Assembly: GCF_016907795.1 (NCBI RefSeq)
Contig: NZ_JAFBCR010000001.1
Span: forward strand, 2,170,001 to 2,234,000
Direction: 5' to 3'
Length of the DNA: 64,000 bases
DNA from: Kocuria palustris
GTDB lineage: Bacteria; Actinomycetota; Actinomycetes; Actinomycetales; Micrococcaceae
Shown piece by piece: positions 27,402-36,018 of this stretch. The position numbers and the translations under genes were made by a program. Position 1 is the stretch's first letter; each line of letters starts with the position of its first letter. The notes under the pieces are model-generated. The model did no database searches. It worked only from the letters and a program-made list of their open reading frames with translations, and had not been told where the DNA came from.

Positions 27402-27594
27402 TACGATGGGACGTTCTGCCGGTCCCCGAGCAGAGCGCGCCCGCCGGGGCCCGAGCCGCCTGCTCGAGCAGCGGGCCGCCGCAGGGACCGCGCAGGCGTC
27501 GTGCCCTGTCCGGAAGGGATCTCCGCGGCCGAGCACGCACCCGGAACACCCCGCGAGGCCGCTGCCTCGCCACGAGAAGCAGAGGATGTGCACA
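27402..27594 (+). promoter_or_regulatory. Promoter and long leader of the cold-shock gene
   Basis: TACGAT at 27402-27407 is a good -10 box. It implies a 5' untranslated leader of about 180 nt, GC-rich and capable of much structure. Long leaders are known to act as temperature-sensitive elements for cspA-type genes in other bacteria; here that is inference. No other gene is seen in this stretch. Confidence 0.4.
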
Positions 27595-27978
27595 GTGCCC
27601 ACCGGCAAGGTGAAGTGGTTCAACCAGGAGAAGGGCTTCGGGTTCCTGGCCGACGACGACGGCGGCGAGGTCTTCCTCCACGTCTCGGCGCTGCCCGAGG
27701 GCATGGACACCGTCGCGCCCGGGACCCGCATGGAGTTCGGCGTGGCCGAAGGCCGTCGCGGAGCCCAGGCCCTGCAGGCCACCGTGCTGGGCAGGACCCC
27801 GTCCGTGGCCCGGAACAATCGCATGCCGGCCGCGCAGATGGCCGAGATCAGCCAGGACCTGGTGACGCTGCTGGACGGGATCTCGGAGGGGTTGCAGCAC
27901 GGCCGCTATCCGGATCGCGCCCACGGGCAGAAGATCGCCAAGATCCTGCGCACGGTCGCGGATAATCTGGAGGCCTGA
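27595..27978 (+). CDS. Cold-shock domain protein with C-terminal extension
   Basis: A 127-residue protein. The cold-shock domain (1-66) has both RNA-binding motifs: KGFGFL (RNP1) and VFLHVSAL (RNP2). The domain binds single-stranded nucleic acid. The final 55 residues are a helical extension (QMAEISQDLVTLLDGISEGLQ, then AKILRTVADNLEA) absent from the minimal 67-residue CspA. The GTG at 27595 is preferred (AGAGGA upstream, PTGKVKWF start typical of actinomycetes); an ATG three codons earlier is possible. A strong hairpin separates it from the DUF3027 gene. Confidence 0.88.
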   Translation: MPTGKVKWFNQEKGFGFLADDDGGEVFLHVSALPEGMDTVAPGTRMEFGVAEGRRGAQALQATVLGRTPSVARNNRMPAAQMAEISQDLVTLLDGISEGLQHGRYPDRAHGQKIAKILRTVADNLEA

Positions 27979-27980
27979 GA

Positions 27981-28028
27981 CCTCCTGCGGCGGGCCGCTC
28001 GCGCCTGGCGCCTGCCCGCCGCAGGAGG
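27981..28028 (+). terminator. Hairpin between cold-shock and DUF3027 genes
   Basis: A perfect 15-bp stem (27981-27995 with 28014-28028), loop 18 nt, starts 3 nt after the stop. It may partly separate expression of the two genes. Confidence 0.7.
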
Positions 28029-28060
28029 CAGCACACGGAACACGACGACTAGGGGCATCG

Positions 28061-28657
28061 GTGACCGATCAGTCCACCACCACTCACGACCAGGGCCCCG
28101 AGCACAGCCCGGACGTCCAGCTCGCCGCTCGCCGGGATCTCGCCCTGGCGGCTCTGCGCGCGATCGTGCCGGCCGATGAGATCGGCGAGGGCCACCGCGT
28201 GCGCGCCGACGGCGAGCTGCTGGTCACGCACCTCTTCCCCGCCACGGCCCGGGGCAGCCGCGGCTGGGAGTGGTACGTCACGCTGACCCGTGTGCCCGGC
28301 TCCGAGGAGGCCACGGTCTGCGAATCCGGCATGCTGCCCGGTGAGGACGCCCTCCTGGCCCCGGCCTGGGTCCCCTGGTCCGAGCGCGTGCTCGACAGCG
28401 ACCACGACGAGGATCGAGAGGGCGAGCCTGGGGCCGAGGCCGACGGCACCGACGAGACCGAGGAGTCCGACGGGTCGGAGGAGTCCGACAGCGCTGACGG
28501 CTCCGACCAGAAGGAGCCCGAGGACTCGGAGTCCGAGGACCAGGAGCGCCCCGACCCGCAGGAGCGGGACCCCGATCGCGACGCGGCCCAGGCCGACTCC
28601 CGTGATCGCGGGCAGGACGGCTCGGAGCAGCGCCCGGGGATCGATCCCGCTCCGTGA
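28061..28657 (+). CDS. DUF3027 protein with acidic tail
   Basis: A 198-residue protein. Residues about 20-115 match the start of the DUF3027 family (ARRDLALAALRAIVPADEIGEGH, then GWEWYVTLTRVPGSEEATVCESGMLPGEDALLAPAWVPW), a family of unknown function found next to cold-shock genes in actinomycetes. The remaining 80 residues are almost only Asp, Glu, Ser and Gly. Start GTG 28061 has AGGGG upstream. The stop overlaps the MFS start by four bases. Confidence 0.85.
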   Translation: MTDQSTTTHDQGPEHSPDVQLAARRDLALAALRAIVPADEIGEGHRVRADGELLVTHLFPATARGSRGWEWYVTLTRVPGSEEATVCESGMLPGEDALLAPAWVPWSERVLDSDHDEDREGEPGAEADGTDETEESDGSEESDSADGSDQKEPEDSESEDQERPDPQERDPDRDAAQADSRDRGQDGSEQRPGIDPAP

Positions 28658-29883
28658 GCGAGGCACCCGCGACCGGCGCGTTCCGGTCGCTGCGCGTGCC
28701 CAACTACCGCCGCTGGTACGCGGGCTCCCTGCTGTCGAACACCGGCACGTGGATGCAGCGCACGGCGCAGTCCTGGCTCGTGTTCGACGAGCTGACCGAC
28801 CATGACGCGAGAGCCATGGGGCTGGTGCTCGCCCTGCAGTTCCTGCCGCAGCTGCTGATCTCGCCGTGGGCCGGGCTGCACGCCGACCGCGCGGACAGCC
28901 GCCGGGTCCTGCTGGTCACGCAGACGCTGATGGGCGTCCTGGCGCTGGGCCTGGGCGCGCTGGTGCTCTCCGGCGCGGTCACGCTGGGCTGGGTGATGGC
29001 CTTCGCCCTGGCCTTGGGCATCACCACGACCTTCAGCGCCCCGGTGCGCCAGACCTTCGTAGCCAGCCTGGTCGGGGACCGCGACCTGTCCAATGCGGTG
29101 GCGCTGAACTCGACGGCCTTCAACGCGGCCCGTCTGCTCGGCCCAGCCGCCGCCGGGGTGCTCATCGCGCAGGTGGGCACGGGATGGGTCTTCCTGCTCA
29201 ACAGCCTGACCTTCGCCGCCATGATCACCGCCATCCTTCGCCTGGATCGGGATCGGCTGCATCCACGGGAGCGCACGCCCAAGGGCCCCGGCCAGATCCG
29301 GGAGGGCTTCCGCTACGTCCGGCAGCGCCCGGATCTGCTGGCCGTGCTGCTCACCGTCTTCCTGCTGGGCACGCTCGGGTTGAACTACGCGATCTTCCTG
29401 GCGGCCATGACCGGCACGGTCTTCGGGCTCGGGTCCCAGGCCTTCGGCCTCCTGAACTCCGTGCTCGCGGTGGGGACCCTGCTGGGGGCTCTGCTGGCGG
29501 CGCGCCGTCCCCGCGCCAGGCTGAGGACGCTTTATGCCGGTGCGGCGATATTCGCGCTGAGCTCGCTGCTGGCCGCGCTGGCACCCACGCCGCTGCTGTT
29601 CGGCCTGTGCCTGATCCCGCTGGGCATGGCGTCGCTGACCATGACGACGACGGCCAACGCCTATGTCCAGACCACGACGGAGCCGCGCTTCCGCGGGCGG
29701 GTCATGAGCCTGTACACGGCGATCCTCATGGGCGGCACCCCGATCGGAGCGCCGCTGATCGGGTGGGTCATCGACACGGCCGGCCCGCGTTGGGGGCTGG
29801 GCGCCGCCGTCCTGGCAGGGGCTGCCGGGGCCTGCGTGGGCCTGCTCCACCGGCGGCGCCTGCGCGCCGAGCCGGGCGGCTGA
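28654..29883 (+). CDS. MFS transporter (enterobactin-exporter-like, MFS_3)
   Basis: A 409-residue major facilitator with twelve predicted helices. It begins with [34 protein letters not shown], the hallmark of the MFS_3/EntS-like group. The conserved [14 protein letters not shown] loop lies between helices 2 and 3. [25 protein letters not shown] lies in the middle and [25 protein letters not shown] in the second half. Related proteins export siderophores or drugs. Translation is coupled to DUF3027 (GTGA). It ends only 8 bases before the convergent serC stop. Confidence 0.88.
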   Translation: MSEAPATGAFRSLRVPNYRRWYAGSLLSNTGTWMQRTAQSWLVFDELTDHDARAMGLVLALQFLPQLLISPWAGLHADRADSRRVLLVTQTLMGVLALGLGALVLSGAVTLGWVMAFALALGITTTFSAPVRQTFVASLVGDRDLSNAVALNSTAFNAARLLGPAAAGVLIAQVGTGWVFLLNSLTFAAMITAILRLDRDRLHPRERTPKGPGQIREGFRYVRQRPDLLAVLLTVFLLGTLGLNYAIFLAAMTGTVFGLGSQAFGLLNSVLAVGTLLGALLAARRPRARLRTLYAGAAIFALSSLLAALAPTPLLFGLCLIPLGMASLTMTTTANAYVQTTTEPRFRGRVMSLYTAILMGGTPIGAPLIGWVIDTAGPRWGLGAAVLAGAAGACVGLLHRRRLRAEPGG

Positions 29884-29891
29884 TCAGGGAC

Positions 29892-31028
29892 TCAGAGCTG
29901 TTCGATCAGCACGTCCAGGCAGGCCAGCAGCTTCTGGACGTCCGAGGGCTCGACCGCGGTGAAGGTGGCGATCCGCAGCTGGTTGCGGCCCAGCTTCCGG
30001 TACGGCTCCACATCCACGACGCCGTGGGCGCGCAGCGCCGAGCTGAGCACCGAGGCGTCGATACTGTCGTCGAAGTCCACGGTCACGACTACGGGGGAGC
30101 GGTCCTCGACGGCTGCGGCGAAGGGCGCGGCATGGGGGTGCGCCTCGGCCCAGTCGTAGATCAGCCCGGAGCTGCGCGCCGTGCGCTCGGCGGCCCAGTC
30201 CATGCCGCCCTGGTCGTTGAGCCAGCGCACCTGCTCGTCGAGCATCACGAGCGTGGCAAGGGCCGGGGTGTTGTACGTCTGGTCCTTGCGCGAGTTCTCC
30301 AGGGCCGCCCCCAGGGACAGGAAGGCCGGTATCCAGCGCTCGGAGGCGGCCACGGACTCGATCCGCTCGATCGCCGCCGGCGAGAACGCGCCGAACCACA
30401 GTCCGCCGTCCGAGGCGAAGTTCTTCTGCGGCGAGAAGTAGTAGACGTCCGTCTCGGAGAGGTCCACGGCCATGCCCCCGGCGGCCGAGGTGGCATCGAC
30501 CACGACCAGCGGATCCGCCGCGCTGCGTGCCGGGGCCAGGCCCTCGGGGCGCACGACGGGGGCGGCCACGCCCGTGGAGGTCTCGTTCTGCGGCCAGGCG
30601 TAGACGTCGATCCCGTCCTCGAGCTGCACGGAGGTGCGCGTGCCGGGCTCCGCACGGCGGATCGACGACGGCTGCAGGAACGGGGCGCCGTCGGTGACCT
30701 CGGCGAACTTGGCGCCGAACTCCCCGAAGGCCGCGTGCTGTGCGCGCTCGCGCACCAGGCCCAGGGCCGCGGCATCCCAGAAGGCGGAGGCTCCGCCCAT
30801 GCCCAGCAGGATCTCGTAGCCGTCAGGGACGCGGAGGAACTCGCCCAGGCCCTCGCGCAGGCCGCCCACCAGGCCGCGCACCGGGGCCTGGCGGTGGGAT
30901 GTGCCCATGAGCTGACGATGGGCTCGGGCGACCGCTCCCATCTGCTCCTCGCGGACCTTGGAGGGTCCGGCGCCGAAGCGCCCGTCGACGGGCAGCAGGC
31001 TGTCGGGGATCGTGAGGCGGTCGGTCAC
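29892..31028 (-). CDS. serC: Phosphoserine aminotransferase
   Basis: A 378-residue PLP-dependent SerC of the actinobacterial (Mycobacterium-type) subfamily, which makes 3-phosphoserine for serine synthesis. Visible are the substrate/cofactor region [44 protein letters not shown], and the PLP lysine in [16 protein letters not shown]. The start is GTG 31028, with AGGAG about 9 nt upstream. The gene stands alone between the MFS pump and the divergent leader-dtxR unit. Confidence 0.93.
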   Translation of the reverse strand: MTDRLTIPDSLLPVDGRFGAGPSKVREEQMGAVARAHRQLMGTSHRQAPVRGLVGGLREGLGEFLRVPDGYEILLGMGGASAFWDAAALGLVRERAQHAAFGEFGAKFAEVTDGAPFLQPSSIRRAEPGTRTSVQLEDGIDVYAWPQNETSTGVAAPVVRPEGLAPARSAADPLVVVDATSAAGGMAVDLSETDVYYFSPQKNFASDGGLWFGAFSPAAIERIESVAASERWIPAFLSLGAALENSRKDQTYNTPALATLVMLDEQVRWLNDQGGMDWAAERTARSSGLIYDWAEAHPHAAPFAAAVEDRSPVVVTVDFDDSIDASVLSSALRAHGVVDVEPYRKLGRNQLRIATFTAVEPSDVQKLLACLDVLIEQL

Positions 31029-31128
31029 GGGCGGTGCTCCTGGGACGAGGGATCGGGCGGAGGGCCGGCAGGACCCTCCGTCCGGCCATTGTGCCGCACG
31101 GAGCCGATGCGCTGTCGGGGGATCTGCG

Positions 31129-31134
31129 TAGACT
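31129..31134 (+). promoter_or_regulatory. -10 box of the leader ORF and dtxR
   Basis: TAGACT, 6 nt, then ATG 31141, the distance that puts the transcription start on the A of the start codon. Confidence 0.6.
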
Positions 31135-31140
31135 CCTGCG

Positions 31141-31218
31141 ATGAACCGGCATGCGCCGCCCAGCCGCGGCCACGTCCCCAGATGTCTGCTCGCCCCCTGC
31201 TCAGGAGCTGTCACATGA
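31141..31218 (+). CDS. 25-residue leaderless leader peptide before dtxR
   Basis: A short open frame starts with ATG 6 nt after a TAGACT box. It codes for [15 protein letters not shown], then [10 protein letters not shown]. Its TGA overlaps the dtxR ATG (ATGA, 31215-31218), so ribosomes finishing it could reinitiate on dtxR. It is rich in Pro, Arg and Cys (two Cys codons). No family is recognised. The sequence shows position, promoter distance and overlap; a regulatory function is inference. Confidence 0.5.
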   Translation: MNRHAPPSRGHVPRCLLAPCSGAVT

Positions 31219-31958
31219 CCGAACTGATCGACACCACGGAGATGTACCTGCGCACGGTCCTCGAGCTCGAGGAGGAGGGGATCCCTCCCATGCGCGCCCG
31301 TATCGTGGAGCGCCTCGATCACTCCGGGCCCACCGTCTCCCAGACCGTCTCCCGCATGGAGCGCGACGGCCTGCTGACCGTGCAGCCGGATCGCCGGCTG
31401 GCCCTCACGGAGGCGGGGCGGGAGACCGCGGTCAAGGTCATGCGCAAGCACCGCCTGGCCGAGCGCCTGCTCGCCGACGTCATCGGCCTGGATCTCTCGG
31501 TCGTCCACGACGAGGCCTGCCGCTGGGAGCACGTCATGAGCGAGGCTGTGGAGGAGCGACTCGTGGATCTGCTGCACAACCCGCAGATCTCGCCCTACGG
31601 CATGCCGATCCCGGGCCTGGCGGGCCTGGGCGCGGCCTCGGAGGAGGCCGCTCACCAGGCTCTGCTGCAGCCGCTGCAGTCCCTTCCCGGCACCGACCAG
31701 ATCCTCTCGGAGGCCGCCCCGAGCGAGCTCGGCGGGCGCTTCGTGCTCAGGGGCATCCCGGAGGTCGTGCAGACGCATCCGGAGGTGCTGAGCCTCCTGG
31801 GTCGCTGCGGGCTGCTGGCCGGTGGACCGTTCGCGGCGCGCAAGGAGGAGAGCGGTGAGGTCGTCGTGCGGGCTCTGGAGCCTGCCGAGGGCGTGGAGGC
31901 GGAGGACATCCGCATCCCGGAGGCCTCCGCCCACTCCATCGTGGTGGGGCAGGGCTGA
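31215..31958 (+). CDS. Iron-dependent DtxR/IdeR-type repressor
   Basis: A 247-residue three-domain DtxR-family regulator. The winged helix contains [12 protein letters not shown] and the recognition helix [17 protein letters not shown]. The metal ligands fall at exactly the positions known for Corynebacterium diphtheriae DtxR: M10, C102, E105 and H106 for the regulatory site, and H79, E83 and H98 for the ancillary site. C102 points to iron rather than manganese sensing. The C-terminal SH3-like domain (about 150-247) is present. In this family Fe2+-bound dimers repress iron-uptake genes. An AGGAG precedes the ATG, and a coupled leader ORF overlaps its start. Confidence 0.93.
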   Translation: MTELIDTTEMYLRTVLELEEEGIPPMRARIVERLDHSGPTVSQTVSRMERDGLLTVQPDRRLALTEAGRETAVKVMRKHRLAERLLADVIGLDLSVVHDEACRWEHVMSEAVEERLVDLLHNPQISPYGMPIPGLAGLGAASEEAAHQALLQPLQSLPGTDQILSEAAPSELGGRFVLRGIPEVVQTHPEVLSLLGRCGLLAGGPFAARKEESGEVVVRALEPAEGVEAEDIRIPEASAHSIVVGQG

Positions 31959-31982
31959 GCCGCCCGCTGCTGAAGCGCTTCT

Positions 31983-32021
31983 GACGGCACCGCCGGCGAC
32001 ACGATCGCCGGCGGTGCCGTC
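31983..32021 (+). terminator. dtxR terminator
   Basis: A perfect 17-bp stem (31983-31999 with 32005-32021) with a 5-nt loop. Confidence 0.8.
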
Positions 32022-32169
32022 GTCTGCGCGGGTCGGTTGCGCACCCGCGGCTCCACAGGCGCAGCCCCCAGCGGATCATGTCGCGGCAGAGGAGCGGTCC
32101 CCGCTGCTCAGCGCTCTCGGGAGTCTCAATGCGGCGAAGGGCAGCAGGCGCGCGGCGGCACGGGGCATA

Positions 32170-32212
32170 GCGTGCGCGGGCATCGCCGTCGTCGATGCCC
32201 GCCGCCGCACGC
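32170..32212 (+). promoter_or_regulatory. Bulged hairpin in the NlpC/P60 gene leader
   Basis: Arms 32170-32185 and 32193-32212 pair over 16 bp with a 4-nt bulge (32202-32205) and a 7-nt loop. It ends 20 nt before the ATG and next to the ribosome binding site. C-di-AMP (ydaO) riboswitches often precede such hydrolase genes in actinomycetes, but their conserved core is not present here. Confidence 0.45.
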
Positions 32213-32232
32213 TTCCCGTGAGAGGTTCCGCC

Positions 32233-33309
32233 ATGAACGCCGTCGCCCTCCGATCCGCCGATCCCGTCCGGGAGACATGGGCCTTCGACGCCCGTGACCT
32301 CGCAGGCCTCCGATCCGCTCCCGCTCTGCGACCCCTGGCAGGTCAGATCGAGCCCATGCTCTCGGCCCGGGCCATGCACCCTTCAGGTGGAGCCGCGAGC
32401 CGGGTCCTCAGCGGTGGCCGCACGGTTCGGGCTCCCGCGCCGCTGGCGGGTGCTGCGGGGCTCGGGCTCGTGGGGGCGGCGCTTCTGGGAGCAGCCCCGG
32501 CGCAGGCCGCTGCGATCGAGTTCCCCGCCTGGGTCACGGTCACCGGGACCGTCCCCGACGACGCCGGGCTGGATCGCGCGGCCGCCGAGGCCAATGACTG
32601 GACCTTATCCTGGTCCACGGACGCCGACGGCGTGGTGAGCTTCGCCTACGCCGACGGCAGCCGCTCCACCTCGCTGGACCCCACGGCCCGCCATGCGGCC
32701 CCGCCCACGGCAGCAGACACCGCCGGTGGTGATCAGCTGGGCGTCCACCAGAGCCTCCAGGACACTCTGTGGGAGTCGGACCCCGCCCAGCCGGCGGCGG
32801 ATCCCGGGCTCGACGACCTGGCCTCAGCGGCCACGGCCCCGTTCGAGCGCAGTCCGGGCGCCGAGACGCTCTCGGCAGGACCTCAGGCAGCCCTTGCGGC
32901 CCCTGCCGCTCCTGCTCATGCGCCGACGACCGAGCAGGCCACGACCAGCGCCGCGGACACAGGCGGCGGGGTCTCGGACGAGGAGATCCTGGCCACCGCT
33001 CGGCTCGGGCTCGGCGGGCAGTACGTCTGGGGCGGCACCGATTTCAAGGCCTGGGACTGCTCCGCGTTCGTGCAGTGGGTCTACGCGCAGCACGGCCTCG
33101 AGCTGCCGCGGGTCACGTGGGAGCAGTTCGCCGCCGCCGAGCCCACGGCGGACCCCCGCCCGGGCGACCTCGTCTCGCAGAACGGAGGATCGCACGTGGG
33201 GATCTACCTGGGCGGTGATCGGATGATCTCCGCGCTGAACCCCCAGCAGGGCACGATCGAGCACTCGGTGCACGACATGGCCCTGGACGGCTTCTACACC
33301 GTGCGCTGA
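32233..33309 (+). CDS. NlpC/P60 cell-wall hydrolase
   Basis: A 358-residue secreted or membrane-anchored peptidoglycan endopeptidase. A 65-residue basic N-terminal region precedes a hydrophobic signal or anchor helix (about 70-90, ending AAPAQAAA). A 150-residue Ala/Pro/Thr-rich region follows. The NlpC/P60 domain covers about 248-358, with catalytic Cys 276 in AWDCSAFVQWVY, His 321 in GSHVGIYLG, and N336 in the third position. These enzymes cut D-Glu to diamino-acid bonds. The ATG has GAGAGG 7 nt upstream. Confidence 0.88.
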   Translation: MNAVALRSADPVRETWAFDARDLAGLRSAPALRPLAGQIEPMLSARAMHPSGGAASRVLSGGRTVRAPAPLAGAAGLGLVGAALLGAAPAQAAAIEFPAWVTVTGTVPDDAGLDRAAAEANDWTLSWSTDADGVVSFAYADGSRSTSLDPTARHAAPPTAADTAGGDQLGVHQSLQDTLWESDPAQPAADPGLDDLASAATAPFERSPGAETLSAGPQAALAAPAAPAHAPTTEQATTSAADTGGGVSDEEILATARLGLGGQYVWGGTDFKAWDCSAFVQWVYAQHGLELPRVTWEQFAAAEPTADPRPGDLVSQNGGSHVGIYLGGDRMISALNPQQGTIEHSVHDMALDGFYTVR

Positions 33310-33346
33310 GGCCACCGGCCGCGACGGCCCACCGTCTCGGCGCGGA

Positions 33347-33352
33347 TAGGCT
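33347..33352 (+). promoter_or_regulatory. -10 box of a leaderless membrane-protein gene
   Basis: TAGGCT, 6 nt, then the ATG at 33359. Confidence 0.6.
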
Positions 33353-33358
33353 GGAGCC

Positions 33359-33664
33359 ATGGCACAGGACCCTCGAGGACAGCAGCGACCCCCGGCGGAC
33401 TACAGCGCGGCCGCGCGCACCGGCAGCGACCAGGAGTACACCTACCTGGCCGCGGGCATGGTGGCCGGAGCGGTCCCCGGAGTCATCGCGGGGCTGCTGG
33501 TGTCGCTGGCGATCGGGCACGCGGCCATGTGGGTCTCGGTCATCGGCGGCGTGGGCATCATCATCGGGCTCGTGACGGCCAGCATCCTGTGGCGCCGGCG
33601 CCGGACCCGTCTGCAGGCCGAGCAGGCAGAGCAGGCCCAGGGGCAGCAGCCTCCCAGGAGCTGA
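33359..33664 (+). CDS. Small two-helix membrane protein, unknown
   Basis: A 101-residue protein. A polar N-terminus (1-27) is followed by two hydrophobic helices joined by a short turn (about 29-51 and 54-79), then a basic RRRRTR stop-transfer and a Gln/Glu-rich coil. No family is recognised. It is convergent with the DUF4031-HD-NUDIX gene. Confidence 0.65.
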   Translation: MAQDPRGQQRPPADYSAAARTGSDQEYTYLAAGMVAGAVPGVIAGLLVSLAIGHAAMWVSVIGGVGIIIGLVTASILWRRRRTRLQAEQAEQAQGQQPPRS

Positions 33665-33700
33665 GCGCCGTCGCGCCGCGCAGTGTCGCCGAGCGGTTGT

Positions 33701-35059
33701 TCACCGCGGACCGGCGCTGAAGAACCGCGGATCCCGGCGGCGCAGCAGCGGGATGACCTGGCGGCGCACCAGCGGGGCCAGGGACGGCTCGGCCTCGGCG
33801 ACCGCCTCCGGTCGCAGGTCCAGCGGACGCAGCTCCTCGATCTCCGCCTGCGGACGGGGCTGCTGCGCCTGCTCGTCCAGATCGACCGTGAAGACGGTCG
33901 AGGAGACCCAGGTGTCCGCCTCGTTGGCCGCCGGCGAGTGGAAGCGGCCCAGCAGCTGCAGGTCCTCCGCGCTGATCACGGCCCCGACCTCCTCGGCGAC
34001 CTCGCGCTCAGCGGCCTGCTCGGCCGTCTCACCGGGCTCGAGCTTGCCGCCGACCAGCATGAACTTCTGCGTGCCGCGCTTGCGGACGGTCAGCAGACGA
34101 CCCTCGCGCAGGAAGCACACGCCCACGATCGTGAGCACGTCCAGGCCCTCCGGCACCTGGATCTCCCGCAGGGACTCCAGGCGCAGGTCGTCGATCTCGA
34201 CGGCGAGGTTCTCCGCCGCCTGCTTGGCCCACAGCTGCTGCCCCTTGGGCGTGCGGTAGAGCTCGGCCGCGGAGAGCTGCTCCAGGATCTGCAGCCGCCC
34301 CCGCACGAAGTCCGGCCGCGGCACCGAGGCGTACTCCTCGGACACCCTGCGGACGTAGTCGGCGTACACGGCCGGGGCGCCGCCCAGCACCGCCAGATCG
34401 GCATCGCACAGCAGCTGCCCCGCGTCGTCGTCGGGCCGGGGACGGTGGGAGGCGGTGAGGCGGACCAGGCGGGCGACTTCGGCGACCTCCGAGGCCTGGA
34501 AGCCGGCCTCCGGCAACAGGCGCTCGGCCAGCTCGGCGGAGGCCTCCTCATCGGCGCCGGGGCGGCCGTCGTAGACGGCGTCGTGGAACCAGGCGGCCAG
34601 CACGACGGGCCGCGGCGGGGCATCGTCGGTGAGCAGATCCAGCGCCCTCAGCACGGCCAGCAGGTGGGTGCGGTCGTGGTAGCGGCGGTGGGGCTCGCCC
34701 CAGCGCTCGAGCAGCTCGGCGGGCAGGCCGCGCAGCTCGGGGTCGATCCCGATGCCGCTGTCCCAGCGCGAGCGCAGCGCGTACTCGGCACGCTCGCTGC
34801 GACGCGCAGCCGGGATCCTCAGCCCGGACTGCACCAGGCGCCGGGCCAGCTCCTTGCCGTCGACCTCGATCGCGCCTTCGGCCACGGCCTTGTCGTAGTG
34901 GGCCACTGCGACGTCGTAGTGATCGCCGTCGAAGGCCCGGGGGCTCACGCCGATCCGCCGAGCCATCTCGTGCAGCTCGTCCAGGGAGCTGTCGGAGACC
35001 AGGTGCGAGAAGACGGTGCCATGGGCAGGCCAGCGCGCGGGATCGATGTAGACAGCCAT
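33701..35059 (-). CDS. Three-domain DUF4031-HD-NUDIX fusion protein
   Basis: A 452-residue protein with three recognisable parts. Residues 1-85 match DUF4031 (MAVYIDPARWPAHGTVFSHLVSD, then AFDGDHYDV). Residues about 105-290 resemble the predicted HD-superfamily phosphohydrolases, with RRYHDRTHL (H128, D129, H132) and AAWFHDAVYDG (H159, D160). Residues about 305-400 are a NUDIX hydrolase with an intact box from G338 to A360, fitting GX5EX7REUXEEXGU. HD and NUDIX enzymes of this kind remove phosphate groups from nucleotides or related compounds. The real substrate is unknown. The ATG lies 7 nt after a TAGATT box. Confidence 0.85.
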   Translation of the reverse strand: MAVYIDPARWPAHGTVFSHLVSDSSLDELHEMARRIGVSPRAFDGDHYDVAVAHYDKAVAEGAIEVDGKELARRLVQSGLRIPAARRSERAEYALRSRWDSGIGIDPELRGLPAELLERWGEPHRRYHDRTHLLAVLRALDLLTDDAPPRPVVLAAWFHDAVYDGRPGADEEASAELAERLLPEAGFQASEVAEVARLVRLTASHRPRPDDDAGQLLCDADLAVLGGAPAVYADYVRRVSEEYASVPRPDFVRGRLQILEQLSAAELYRTPKGQQLWAKQAAENLAVEIDDLRLESLREIQVPEGLDVLTIVGVCFLREGRLLTVRKRGTQKFMLVGGKLEPGETAEQAAEREVAEEVGAVISAEDLQLLGRFHSPAANEADTWVSSTVFTVDLDEQAQQPRPQAEIEELRPLDLRPEAVAEAEPSLAPLVRRQVIPLLRRRDPRFFSAGPR

Positions 35060-35066
35060 GCGCGTC

Positions 35067-35072
35067 AATCTA
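35067..35072 (-). promoter_or_regulatory. -10 box of the fusion-protein gene
   Basis: Minus-strand TAGATT, 7 nt, then ATG 35059. Confidence 0.6.
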
Positions 35073-35157
35073 TCGCCCGGCACCGACCCCGCCCGGCACT
35101 CGCGCTGCCGCCCGCTGTTCGGAGCGGCAGGCTGCGGGCCCTATGATGGTCGCCGTC

Positions 35158-35230
35158 GCCCCCGTAGCTCAGGGGATAGAGCACGGCTCTCCTAAAGCCG
35201 GTGTCGCGCGTTCGAATCGCGCCGGGGGCA
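35158..35230 (+). tRNA. tRNA-Arg (anticodon CCT)
   Basis: A 73-nt cloverleaf with acceptor GCCCCCG/CGGGGGC, a complete D-arm, anticodon stem CGGCT/AGCCG around loop CTCCTAA, and T-arm GCGCG/CGCGC. Anticodon CCT at 35191-35193 reads AGG, a rare codon in GC-rich genomes. CCA is not encoded. A TATGAT -10 box (35141-35146) precedes it. Confidence 0.96.
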
Positions 35231-35234
35231 CCCC

Positions 35235-35255
35235 TTCTTCCTTCTTCCTTCTTCC
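35235..35255 (+). repeat. Three 7-bp tandem repeats after tRNA-Arg
   Basis: The unit TTCTTCC occurs three times without change, 5 nt after the tRNA. The pyrimidine-rich run could serve as the tRNA terminator and may vary in copy number between strains. Confidence 0.8.
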
Positions 35256-35289
35256 GCGCTCGCACGCGGTCCTGCACCGGGCCGCCGGC

Positions 35290-36012
35290 TCAGGCCTGCT
35301 GGTCCTGGCGCCCGCGCTGCGCCATCTCGCCGGCGATCCGACGCACCGAGCGCAGCATGGCCCACACCAGCAGTGCGACCATGCCCAGCAGCAGCGCCCC
35401 GCGCAGGTTCATCAGCAGCGAGGCCATGCCCACCAGGGTCTCGTCCTGCGGATCGGCCACGGCGCGGTCCAGGACCGAGCTGCCGAGCAGGTAGACGATC
35501 GTGAACAGCGCCACCACGCCCAGGCCGGCCCAGCGGAACAGCGCCGCGCCCCTGGACTGCAGGAGCACGAAGGCCGCCCAGCCCACGGTCATGCCCAGCG
35601 GGGCGATCAGCGCCGTGGAGCGGTGGATGGAGCGGTAGGCCTCGGCGGCGCCGTCGTCCATGGCGTCCGTGAAGCCCCGGAACCACTCGGCGTCGAATCC
35701 CAGCAGGCGCAGCTCGGGGACGCCGTGGCCGCCTGCCATGGCCGAGGCGAAGCCCGGCAGGATCACCAGGTTCACGTAGAGCAGGAACAGCGCTGCGACC
35801 GCCATGAGCACGCCCACCAGCATCATGGGGCTCGACGGCGAGCTCTCCGGCTCCGGGCGCAGCTGCTCGCGACGCTGAGCCGCGGCTGTGGTCGTCGAGG
35901 CCCCGGTGCTCCGGGCCGCCGGGCGCGATCGGGCGGCAGTGGTGCGGCCGGTCGGTGCCTGCGCAGCGCTGTCGCCGTGCTTCTTGATCTTCTGCGCCCG
36001 CGAGAGTCCCAT
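35290..36012 (-). CDS. Four-helix membrane protein, unknown
   Basis: A 240-residue protein. The basic, Thr/Ala-rich N-terminus (1-60) is followed by four hydrophobic helices (about 62-85, 128-150, 160-180 and 200-220) and a short polar end. No family is recognised. ATG 36012 sits 6 nt after a TAGCCT box. It is divergent from pcrA. Confidence 0.65.
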   Translation of the reverse strand: MGLSRAQKIKKHGDSAAQAPTGRTTAARSRPAARSTGASTTTAAAQRREQLRPEPESSPSSPMMLVGVLMAVAALFLLYVNLVILPGFASAMAGGHGVPELRLLGFDAEWFRGFTDAMDDGAAEAYRSIHRSTALIAPLGMTVGWAAFVLLQSRGAALFRWAGLGVVALFTIVYLLGSSVLDRAVADPQDETLVGMASLLMNLRGALLLGMVALLVWAMLRSVRRIAGEMAQRGRQDQQA

Positions 36013-36018
36013 GCATGC

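Noticed and set aside
32022-32232. c-di-AMP (ydaO) riboswitch before the NlpC/P60 gene
   Set aside because: The conserved core blocks of that RNA could not be found; only a generic hairpin is visible.
35235-35255. Possible CRISPR-like or insertion-site repeat after tRNA-Arg
   Set aside because: Repeat units are too short and contiguous with no spacers, and there is no integrase or duplicated tRNA end nearby.
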